NCBI GenBank assembly: GCA_964426155.1
Contig: CAYROY010000043.1
Coordinates: forward strand, 1-10,063
Reading direction: 5' to 3'
From: M55B120 sp964426155
GTDB taxonomy: Bacteria; Actinomycetota; Humimicrobiia; Humimicrobiales; Humimicrobiaceae
DNA: 10,063 nt
Shown here: piece by piece, positions 1 through 6,082 of the stretch
Position numbering within the stretch: the first letter of the stretch is position 1
Layout: every line of letters begins with the position of its first letter
Position numbers and translations under genes: made by a program
The notes under the pieces: model-generated
Database searches by the model: none
What the model was told of the DNA's origin: nothing
Seen by the model: the letters and a program-made list of their open reading frames with translations, nothing else

Positions 1-37
1 TTATATTTAAACCTAAAGCTCACCGGTATTAATCAAA

Positions 38-538
38 TTATTCTCCAATAATTTGAACCTGGCAAACTCTTTTACGTGCACGTACCTGGTCCCAGTCTAT
101 CATATAAACATATCCGAACTCTCCAAGCTGCAGTTTACCGTCAGCCAGAACAATACTTTCTGAACGGCCAAAAATAACTGAACGCAGGTGCGCATCTGTA
201 TTAAGACTGTACTTACCTTCTTCACCAACAGTATTTTCAGCAAAATCCAGGTGTTTTGGGCCGGGGTGCATATACTGGCCTTCTGTCCTGCATGTAGGAA
301 TAAGTTTTTCCATGATATTAATTAGATCTTGCTGGAGATACTCAGAACCGAACAGGTTGAGATCATGAGAAGATTCCTGCAGGATAATACTGCAGGTTGT
401 GTGATGCGAATACACAACACAAATTCCATTTTTAACACCTGAAGCCCCGACAATTTCTTTTACTTTTTCTGTTACATCATGAAAAGTAGGGTTAAGGCCT
501 TTTGATTGAAGTTCAATGGTTCCGTGATGTACTTTCAT
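38..538 (-). CDS. yjbQ: YjbQ/UPF0047 family protein, long form
   Basis: 166 residues with the hallmarks of the YjbQ (UPF0047) family. The segment SHHTTCSIILQE (about 44-55) carries the conserved His pair H45/H46 and the TT. NTDAHLRS (113-120) has the conserved Asn, Asp and His, and GEFGYVYMIDWDQVRARKR (139-157) is the family's C-terminal strand and Asp/Arg block. E. coli YjbQ is about 138 residues; here the extra length lies between the two motifs, around residues 78-110, and includes a HPGPKH segment. Family members have weak thiamine-phosphate synthase activity, and the physiological reaction is not established. The start is well supported: AAGGAGG sits just upstream of the ATG, in the 16-base gap after the tpiA-like gene, so the two genes almost certainly share a transcript. 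The context suggests a sugar-phosphate role (inference). The family call is firm, the function is not. Confidence 0.9.
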   Translation of the reverse strand: MKVHHGTIELQSKGLNPTFHDVTEKVKEIVGASGVKNGICVVYSHHTTCSIILQESSHDLNLFGSEYLQQDLINIMEKLIPTCRTEGQYMHPGPKHLDFAENTVGEEGKYSLNTDAHLRSVIFGRSESIVLADGKLQLGEFGYVYMIDWDQVRARKRVCQVQIIGE

Positions 539-554
539 TCTTCCTCCTTGTAAA

Positions 555-1256
555 TTACTTTCTTATTTCATCCCACGTTTTACGCAGGGTATATATCATT
601 TCTTCCATCATAGCGATAGGATCTTCAGCTTTACAGATACCACTGCTGGAGCCCGTTGCAACAAAACCAGCTTTAATGATATTGTAAACATCATTACCGG
701 AACTTACTCCTGCACCTTCAAGCACGTAAATATCCGGGTTGATATTGTGAACAATCTCTATAACTTTTTTAATTTTGTCCAGATCACTTGTTTTACCAGT
801 GCCAATAAGTTCAGGCTCTTCGGCAACTATAATATTTGGAGCGAGATGTGCCATAGCTGCTGCTTCTTCAATAGTGTTGGTGCAGACCATAGAAGCAAGC
901 CCGACTTCATCGGCACGTTTAATTGTTTTATTTATTTCTGCCAGGCTAATTGGCTTTTCATCATGATTGAGTATTGCGCCGACAGCTCCTGCTGATTTAA
1001 CAGCTTCAGGCAGAACTGAACCATAACCTCTTCCAACAGGTATGGAATCCATATGCTGTGCAAATATTAAAAGATTTTTTGTTTCCCTGGCAATTACAGG
1101 AATATCCGTATACTGGGGGTCAAAGATTATTTGTACACTGTACTTTTCAGAGATCCTATCGGCTGCCCTTGCCAGATCCAGGACTTCACTTCCGTATAAA
1201 TAAGCTTTTGGACCTATTTCAAAGAAAGGCGGCTTGATTTTAAAACTCTTATATAT
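555..1256 (-). CDS. tpiA: Archaeal-type triosephosphate isomerase-like protein, ATA start proposed
   Basis: A TIM-barrel isomerase of about 233 residues. The first ATG in this frame (1052) would remove the first barrel strands. Reading upstream in the same frame gives clear family sequence, including PPFFEIGPKAYLYG and DIPVIARETKN. Catalytic positions of the family are present: Lys in GPKAY (about K17), His in ILNHDEKP (about H98) and Glu in VAEEPELIGTG (about E146). The glycine-rich phosphate-binding loops GAGVSSG and ATGSSSG are also there. The Asn that normally lies two residues before the Lys is replaced by Gly, and the usual EPPE is EEPE, so a substrate other than triose phosphate, such as a tetrulose phosphate, is possible (inference). 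No ATG, GTG or TTG occurs before the in-frame stop at 1293-1295. GAGGA (1261-1265) lies four bases before an in-frame ATA at 1254-1256, which I take as the start. A one-base frameshift is the alternative. First gene of a unit with yjbQ. Confidence 0.82.
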   Translation of the reverse strand: MYKSFKIKPPFFEIGPKAYLYGSEVLDLARAADRISEKYSVQIIFDPQYTDIPVIARETKNLLIFAQHMDSIPVGRGYGSVLPEAVKSAGAVGAILNHDEKPISLAEINKTIKRADEVGLASMVCTNTIEEAAAMAHLAPNIIVAEEPELIGTGKTSDLDKIKKVIEIVHNINPDIYVLEGAGVSSGNDVYNIIKAGFVATGSSSGICKAEDPIAMMEEMIYTLRKTWDEIRK

Positions 1257-1324
1257 AATTTCCTCATTTATAACTTGATAAATATATCTAATTTAACCAG
1301 CAAATCTGTAAATTAGTTAAAGAA

Positions 1325-1353
1325 TATATACCACAAAAAAGAGTTTATGTCTA
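1325..1353 (-). promoter_or_regulatory. Candidate sigma70 promoter for the tpiA-yjbQ unit
   Basis: On the minus strand a -35-like TAGACA (1353-1348; one mismatch to TTGACA) is separated by exactly 17 bases from TATATA (1330-1325), which reads on as TATATATTC. It would give a leader of roughly 55-60 bases before the SD at 1265-1261. The region is very AT-rich, so a -10-like match alone means little; the spacing and the nearby gene start are the support. Confidence 0.4.
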
Positions 1354-1437
1354 CAATTACCTTTCGTTTTGATTATTTTTTACTTATTTATTACTTCTTA
1401 TATAATTATTAATATATTTCATTTTATTTCTAATTAG

Positions 1438-1466
1438 TTGACCTGCAGGGGTATATAAATTAAAAT
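1438..1466 (+). promoter_or_regulatory. Strong sigma70-type promoter before the epimerase remnant and DeoR gene
   Basis: TTGACC (1438-1443) is followed by a 17-base spacer and TAAAAT (1461-1466); each box has one mismatch to consensus. It points at the open frame at 1531 and the DeoR-type gene at 1781, so both are probably on one transcript with a leader of about 57 bases. The promoter looks intact although the first gene behind it has collapsed, which fits selection to keep the regulator expressed (inference). Confidence 0.6.
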
Positions 1467-1530
1467 ATAAGTAAATAAAAACGTAAATACAGTATAGTAA
1501 CTTCCCGCACATATTTGCCCGGGGATAACA

Positions 1531-1728
1531 ATGAAAAGGTTTAAACTTAAATATAACAATGTAATAATTGCCCCTTCTTTATTTGCAGCAAATTTTGCAA
1601 ACCTTTCCCGGGATATTGCTGTAGTTGAAAAAGCAGGTGCAAATGTGATTGTTGCAGGTAGTGCAATTTTCGGGGCACCTGATATAGAAAAGGCTGTTAA
1701 GGATTTTAGGGATAAATGCAGGATATAA
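1531..1728 (+). pseudogene. rpe: Ribulose-phosphate 3-epimerase gene with a large in-frame internal deletion
   Basis: A 65-residue open frame whose two ends both match ribulose-phosphate 3-epimerase but which lacks the middle. Residues about 12-29 (IIAPSLFAANFANLSRDI) are the family's first strand and helix. Residues about 35-57 (KAGANVIVAGSAIFGAPD) are the last strand and phosphate-binding loop. The full-length enzyme is about 220 residues, so roughly 150 residues have been lost, including the metal-binding His/Asp residues and the catalytic aspartates. The junction falls in EKAGA. In the family a similar xxAGA occurs at both sites (after helix 1 and before the final strand), so recombination between short repeats is a likely cause. 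A TIM barrel cannot form from this product, so epimerase activity is not expected. The start codon, a GGGGA SD-like sequence and the promoter remain, and the frame is open. It may be a fresh pseudogene or a tolerated upstream ORF in front of the DeoR-type gene. Confidence 0.85.
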
Positions 1729-1780
1729 AAAATTAATAATAAATAAGTTTTACAGGGCTTAACCTGGAAAGGTGGCGTAT

Positions 1781-2566
1781 ATGAGTGAAATAGAAACAGA
1801 AAAAATAAGCACTGAGGACAGAAGAAATCAGATAATAGATATATTAACCAGGAAGGGAAGAGTTAAGGTAAATCACTTAAGTAAGATGTTTGATACCTCC
1901 GAGGTTACAATAAGAAATGACTTATCCGAACTTGAGAATATGGGATTATTGGAACGTATACATGGAGGTGCCGTTAGCGCTTATCGAGCTTATTACAATA
2001 TGTCGCTTCAGGAGAGGATAAAGACGAATGAAGAAGAGAAAAGAAGAATAGCCATAGAGGCTTCAAAGTTAATTTCGGATGGCGATACTCTAATGGTTAA
2101 TTCCGGCACAACAACCCTTCTTACCGTACAGGCGCTGAGAAGTGTTAAAAACCTGACTGTTGTAACAAATTCAATATCAATTGCCCAGGAAGCAGGACGT
2201 TATAGAAATATATATGTAATTTTACTTGGAGGAAATATTGATCACCGGAACCAATTTACCTATGGAGATGACGCAATAAATCAGTTAAGCAGGTACAGAG
2301 CTGACAAACTCATACTTTCAGTTGATGGAATCAGCCTGAATAACGGAATAACGACTTTTTCTCATCTGGAAGCAGAAGTATGCAGGCAGATGGCTTCAAG
2401 AGTTAACAAAATAATTGTTGTAGGGGACTATACAAAAGTTGGGAGAACAAGTTTTTCCTATATAAAACCAGTTGATGGTGTGGATATATTAATTTCCGAT
2501 AAAAAAGCTGATAGACAGGAGCTTAATAAAATATCAAAAAGAAATATTGAGATAAGGCTTGTATAA
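1781..2566 (+). CDS. DeoR/GlpR family transcriptional repressor
   Basis: 261 residues, the usual length for the family. The N-terminal winged helix-turn-helix spans about residues 12-64; the recognition helix contains SEVTIRNDLSEL and is followed by the family signature LLERIHGGA (56-64). The C-terminal half is the DeoR sensor domain, with DGDTLMVNSGTTT (100-112), VVTNS (127-131), LLGG (148-151), HLEAEV (196-200) and VGDYTKVG (214-221), which bind a phosphorylated sugar. The phosphate-sensing Lys is K219. The ATG at 1781 is preferred because AAAGGTGG ends five bases upstream; a GTG at 1772 lies inside that SD. The gene follows the epimerase remnant by 52 bases and is divergent from tpiA-yjbQ. 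It is probably an autoregulated repressor of the neighbouring sugar-phosphate genes (inference); the effector is unknown. Confidence 0.93.
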   Translation: MSEIETEKISTEDRRNQIIDILTRKGRVKVNHLSKMFDTSEVTIRNDLSELENMGLLERIHGGAVSAYRAYYNMSLQERIKTNEEEKRRIAIEASKLISDGDTLMVNSGTTTLLTVQALRSVKNLTVVTNSISIAQEAGRYRNIYVILLGGNIDHRNQFTYGDDAINQLSRYRADKLILSVDGISLNNGITTFSHLEAEVCRQMASRVNKIIVVGDYTKVGRTSFSYIKPVDGVDILISDKKADRQELNKISKRNIEIRLV

Positions 2567-2614
2567 TTGCTGTATGTTTTTTAAGAAAACACTTCCAAAC
2601 TTATCCTTTATTTA

Positions 2615-3172
2615 TTACTCAAGGTTGGCGTGCCTCTCATAAAGAAGCTTTTTATCTATTTTTTGATTATCAATAATAATCATAGTCAGGGAATCCAGGA
2701 ATATAAGGAGGCTTTGCTCAAAAAGATTGCACATGGGCTGCCGGGAATCTGAATCAGCATCTTTATCAAACTTTGATCCCTTCGCCGGTATCACCAGAAC
2801 TGAATCAGCATTTCCTGCAATAGTTGAATTTCCATACATAGTTATGAGGGCAACCTTTGCCCCCAACTTTTTTGCACTGGCAGTTGTTACAACAAGGCTG
2901 CCTGTTTCACCGGATCCGGAACCAACAATCAGCATATCGCCAGCTTTAATTGCAGGAGTAGTAGCATCACCCAGAACATGGACTTCAAAACCAATCTGCA
3001 TCAGTCTTATAGCAAAATACTTCATTATAAAACCGGACCGGCCCTTACCTGTTATAAATATTCTTCCGGAGTTTATGATGTTTTCAACAAGTTCTTTTGT
3101 GTCTTCATCCGATATTCTGGTAAGTGTTCTGCTTAATTCAGCCAGAATTGAATCATAATAAGACCTGTACAT
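2615..3172 (-). CDS. hxlB: 6-phospho-3-hexuloisomerase-like SIS-domain protein
   Basis: A single SIS-domain isomerase of 185 residues, matching the length of PHI/HxlB proteins. From residue 40 it reads ITGKGRSGFIMKYFAIRLMQ, the family's first sugar-phosphate loop. It continues with DATTPAIKAGDMLIVGSGSGET (69-90, the SIS phosphate-binding serines and Glu), then ITMYGNSTIAGNAD and the C-terminal SRQPMCNLFEQ block with the conserved Glu (about E152) proposed as catalytic in PHI. PHI interconverts D-arabino-3-hexulose 6-phosphate and fructose 6-phosphate in the ribulose monophosphate pathway. No partner hexulose-phosphate synthase is in the window. The ATG at 3172 is chosen because AAAGGA lies just upstream; a TTG 18 bases earlier has no SD. 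It follows the NagB-like gene by 53 bases on the same strand, so the two are probably co-transcribed. A related sugar-phosphate isomerisation is possible. Confidence 0.85.
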   Translation of the reverse strand: MYRSYYDSILAELSRTLTRISDEDTKELVENIINSGRIFITGKGRSGFIMKYFAIRLMQIGFEVHVLGDATTPAIKAGDMLIVGSGSGETGSLVVTTASAKKLGAKVALITMYGNSTIAGNADSVLVIPAKGSKFDKDADSDSRQPMCNLFEQSLLIFLDSLTMIIIDNQKIDKKLLYERHANLE

Positions 3173-3225
3173 ATAATCCTTTCTTGTCAATATTTAAAAT
3201 ATGGCTTTTGCAATTCATCTCTTCA

Positions 3226-4161
3226 TCAATAACCAACTGTTTCCCAACAATTAAAAGGTGCTGCAATTTCCTCACTCACATATACCTGTGTATTAAGTAC
3301 TTGAAATATTGAACTTGGTACATATGGTGTTACCGGACCTAATAGTATTAATCTTGAGATCATTCTCTGCCAGGATACAAACGTACCCATAGTCTGGAGT
3401 GCATGCAGCTCTATTCTGACTCTTGAACGTGCTACATCCCCGGGACCTATGGTGGCTGCTTTTGGAGGGACATTGGCTATATCACCTGACTGACCAAATA
3501 CTCCATGAAGTGAGTTCTGGCATATGGTTAGGGGATGCAGTGTTACTATCCTGGCACCCTGTTCCAAATATTCATCAATATTATCAGTTAAAAACTGGGG
3601 GGAGGGATCCACAAAAGCTATATGACCTGCCCAGCCCGGGCTTGAATAACATACATCAGCACCGCCCTCACCGATATCATTTATTATCTTTGAATAGTCT
3701 TCTATGTTTTCATTGGTGGGATAAAAGACATTTTCCATAGGCATCCTGAGATCTTTGTCTATCTGATATACAAAATAGTTAAGCATTGAATGAGCAAAAC
3801 CTGCTTTATAGGTTACCGGTGCTATATTTCCGTCCTGGTCAGCCCATTCGTCCATGGCAAATATATACAGGTTCCTGCAATTTACCCTGTGATAGTTTAT
3901 AAGCTCAGCAACCGGTATATATGTTTCAGGTTCAGGATTTCCCAGTATTAATACTTGTTTTTTATCCAGGTCATCAGAAGCTTTAATTCTGGTAAAAATA
4001 TCTCCAATTATTATAGGATGGGGATTTTTTATAACTTTTATTTTCATTTTATCATTTGAATACTTCTCAAGTTCTTTCCCATGAACTGACCTTGCCTTTT
4101 CCAGGACCTTCTTGTCCTTAAACGGTACAAATTCCGCGGGTTCAAAATCAAAATCTTGCAT
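3226..4161 (-). CDS. NagB/glucosamine-6-phosphate isomerase-like protein, divergent active site
   Basis: 311 residues of the NagB/SugarP-isomerase fold, with an N-terminal extension of about 40 residues relative to E. coli NagB (266 residues). The recognisable blocks are FAMDEWADQDGN (101-112), whose D104 matches the catalytic base Asp72 of E. coli NagB; PGWAGHIAFVDP (175-186), whose H180 matches His143; and AATIGPGDVARSR (235-247), which matches the ALTVGVGTL loop region. The position of Asp141 is Ala178 and that of Glu148 is Asp185, so the ring-opening triad is altered. Classical glucosamine-6-phosphate deamination is therefore uncertain, and another aldose/ketose-phosphate reaction is possible (inference). 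The start is firm: GGAGGATAGA precedes the ATG at 4161. It is the first gene of a likely pair with the PHI-like gene. A GC-rich hairpin lies in its leader at 4190-4209. Confidence 0.82.
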   Translation of the reverse strand: MQDFDFEPAEFVPFKDKKVLEKARSVHGKELEKYSNDKMKIKVIKNPHPIIIGDIFTRIKASDDLDKKQVLILGNPEPETYIPVAELINYHRVNCRNLYIFAMDEWADQDGNIAPVTYKAGFAHSMLNYFVYQIDKDLRMPMENVFYPTNENIEDYSKIINDIGEGGADVCYSSPGWAGHIAFVDPSPQFLTDNIDEYLEQGARIVTLHPLTICQNSLHGVFGQSGDIANVPPKAATIGPGDVARSRVRIELHALQTMGTFVSWQRMISRLILLGPVTPYVPSSIFQVLNTQVYVSEEIAAPFNCWETVGY

Positions 4162-4189
4162 TCTATCCTCCGCATTTAAGTTAGTAAAC

Positions 4190-4209
4190 TACCCCCTGCT
4201 GAATTCGGG
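4190..4209. repeat. GC-rich stem-loop in the leader of the NagB-like gene
   Basis: CCCC and GGGG arms flank TGCTGAATTC in an otherwise AT-rich leader, preceded by TAAACTA on the plus strand. A run reading like ACTACCCCCTGCT beside a hairpin resembles the conserved ends of some IS200/IS605-type elements, as I recall them. No transposase or TnpB remnant is recognisable beside it, so an ordinary leader hairpin is equally possible. Confidence 0.3.
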
Positions 4210-4275
4210 GACTTTTAATATTTTCCTTCCAGCTCGAGTTTCAGCTGCCCGGTATCTTCTATATATTAAAATTCA

Positions 4276-4365
4276 ACATAATACATAATAGCTTTTCATT
4301 AAGTCCTGCCGTAGATACACAATAGTCTCTTTACCATATTCCCCCTGTTTTGTATATTGCCTTGT
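4276..4365 (-). pseudogene. Possible remnant of a DUF1016 (YhcG-type) N-terminal domain
   Basis: A 30-codon stretch between stops reads TRQYTKQG and then EYGKETIVYLRQDLMKSY. DUF1016 proteins (PDDEXK-linked, YhcG type) have an EYGKELIK..LS.DLTKEFG segment near their N-terminus, and the spacing of YGKE, L and DL matches. No other part of such a protein is visible, there is no start codon, and the match is from memory over fewer than 20 residues. Treat as tentative. Confidence 0.25.
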
Positions 4366-4555
4366 TCATAAACTTAAAACTCATCCTTAAATCTCTTTCC
4401 GCTCAATGACTTCATATACTTTACTACACTGGTAACCGAAACTCAAGGTATCCGGATATTGCCATTATGGTGTCCGGATGCGGCCGTAATATGCAGGATG
4501 AGCATATAAACAATTTGACAGCCTGGAGCAATTTACTGATGAACTATCAGAGCTT

Positions 4556-4585
4556 AAAAAAATAAATTATAGTTTTAAATAACTA
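4556..4585 (-). terminator. Weak candidate terminator after the FGGY kinase gene
   Basis: On the minus strand TAGTT and AACTA arms (4585-4581 and 4574-4570) flank a six-base loop and overlap the kinase stop codon. A seven-base T run follows at 4562-4556. The stem is only five bases and mostly A/T, so termination would be weak. Confidence 0.25.
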
Positions 4586-6055
4586 AAATAAAGGCTCCAG
4601 CTTTTTATATATCTTATTAAACAATTCATAAGATTTCTTATAGGCTTCATGGCCAGCAGGTCTATAAACCTTTTTGGTTTTTATAACCTTACCCGCTATC
4701 TCATTTATATTTTTATATATTCCTAATTTGACTGCTGCTATCATTGCAGCGCCCAGGGAAGCTGCTTCACTGCTGTTTGTTATTTTTATTTCTTTATTTA
4801 ATATATCGGCTTTAATTTGATTCCATACACTACTTTTGGAGCCGCCTCCTAAAGATATCACTTCTTTTATTTTAAAATTCAGGCTATCTTCAATATAATC
4901 TATATTTTTCTTTATAAGAAATGCTATTCCCTCCATTACTGCCCTTGCAAAATGATCTTTGCTATGGTTTATTCTAATTCCGTAAAAAATACCCTTGGCG
5001 TCTGGATTATATTCTGGAGAATTTACCCCTACTATATAAGGTAAAAATATTAAACCCCCGGAGCCTTTTGGTACTTTATGTACTTTTTTATCTATAAAAC
5101 CATAATCTACTTCTCTAAAGAAATTATTTTTAAACCATTCTAATGAAACACCTCCGCTTTCACATACTGGAAGCAGGATATATGTATCTTTAATTGCATT
5201 ATAATGGCATGGTATCTTTAAACCAGTAAAAACTGGCTTCTCTAAAAGCGTGCATATTGCGACAACTGTTCCTGTTGTCTCGCTAACTATCCCTTCATTT
5301 ATATTCCCAACACCAATCATCCCTGCCATTTGATCTAGAGTTCCAATGTTAAGGGTTATATCATTATTGAAATTAAATTCCTTTATTAATTCACTTCTTA
5401 TATTCCCAATCATTTCACCGGGTTCAACAAGTTCCGGGAGCTGGCCCAATCTAACGCCTGCAAAATCCAAAATTTCTTTCCAATATTCTTTTTTTATTAT
5501 ATTAAAGTAATAAGAAAAATTATAAATCGTGTAATCTGATATAAATTTCCCCGTCAGCTTATATGCTATAAAATCTTTTAACAATAAAATTTTATAAGCT
5601 TTTTCAAATATTTTCTGTTCGTGTCTTTTTATCCAAAGGATTTTAGTAATTGGCCATGTTGTAATAATATCTGGTTGTCCGGTAATTTTGTAGCATTTAT
5701 CAGTATCAAAATTCTCCTTAAGCAAATTGCATTCTTCAACGGACCTATTGTCTAACCAGGAGATGGCATTCTTTAAAGGCTTATTGTTTTTATCCAGAAG
5801 AATAAGTGTTTCTGCCTGGCTGCTCAGGGAAATTGCTGATATTTTGTTTTGATTAATGCCGCTTTTAGAGATTAACCTATTTATCCCCTTTTTTACTACT
5901 TCCCAGTATTCTTCTGAATCAAATTCAATAAAATTTCTATAATACGTAAGTCCATATTCTTCCTGGTGCTTTGAAACTAAGCTCATCTCAAAATTAAATA
6001 GGCCAAATTTTAATAGGGTTGTGCCCAGATCTATAGTTAAAATATATTTAGCCAT
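4583..6055 (-). CDS. FGGY family carbohydrate kinase, xylulokinase-like
   Basis: 490 residues, the normal length for xylulokinase-type FGGY enzymes, which phosphorylate a sugar or polyol using ATP. Domain I has the phosphate loop DLGTT (9-13), LSSQAE (77-82) and the sugar-contact block ISWLDNRS (98-105; W100, D102, R104 in the usual W-x-D-x-R arrangement). Domain II begins with LNIGTLDQMAGMIGVG (235-250), where D241 is the catalytic base. SETTGT (258-263) is phosphate motif 2, and LGGGSKSSVWNQIKADI (402-418) plus SSEAASLGAA (428-437) form the adenosine pocket. All key residues are intact. The best match is to the xylulokinase group, but the substrate cannot be fixed. The gene lies 27 bases after the M20 peptidase gene on the same strand, with a modest AGGAT SD. 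It is visibly richer in AT-ending codons and in Lys/Ile/Asn than the genes on both sides, perhaps a sign of separate origin. Confidence 0.9.
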   Translation of the reverse strand: MAKYILTIDLGTTLLKFGLFNFEMSLVSKHQEEYGLTYYRNFIEFDSEEYWEVVKKGINRLISKSGINQNKISAISLSSQAETLILLDKNNKPLKNAISWLDNRSVEECNLLKENFDTDKCYKITGQPDIITTWPITKILWIKRHEQKIFEKAYKILLLKDFIAYKLTGKFISDYTIYNFSYYFNIIKKEYWKEILDFAGVRLGQLPELVEPGEMIGNIRSELIKEFNFNNDITLNIGTLDQMAGMIGVGNINEGIVSETTGTVVAICTLLEKPVFTGLKIPCHYNAIKDTYILLPVCESGGVSLEWFKNNFFREVDYGFIDKKVHKVPKGSGGLIFLPYIVGVNSPEYNPDAKGIFYGIRINHSKDHFARAVMEGIAFLIKKNIDYIEDSLNFKIKEVISLGGGSKSSVWNQIKADILNKEIKITNSSEAASLGAAMIAAVKLGIYKNINEIAGKVIKTKKVYRPAGHEAYKKSYELFNKIYKKLEPLF

Positions 6056-6082
6056 TAATATCCTGTATCTTAAGATTTTTAC

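Larger units (their letters stand above)
4162..4582. other. Gene-free stretch of about 420 bases with decayed fragments
   Basis: No intact gene is visible. The interval holds the leader of the NagB-like gene, a GC-rich hairpin near 4190-4209, and two short open stretches. The minus-strand stretch (4276-4365) vaguely resembles a DUF1016 nuclease N-terminal segment. The plus-strand stretch (4410-4565, no start codon) reads RYPDIAIMVSGCGRNMQDE and ends in LKK plus stop; I cannot assign it to a family. In another plus-strand frame the last 80 bases read QFDSLEQFTDELSELKK. This mosaic of short protein-like frames suggests eroded genes, perhaps at an old insertion or deletion boundary, but none is proven. 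Confidence 0.4.

Noticed and set aside
1..37. Terminator after yjbQ
   Set aside because: No stem-loop with a T run is visible in the 37 bases available.
1772..1774. GTG as start of the DeoR-type gene
   Set aside because: It lies inside the AAAGGTGG SD that serves the ATG at 1781.
2575..2591. TGTTTT/AAAACA hairpin between the convergent DeoR and PHI genes as a terminator
   Set aside because: Six-base, almost all A/T stem with no following T run; too weak to annotate as a terminator.
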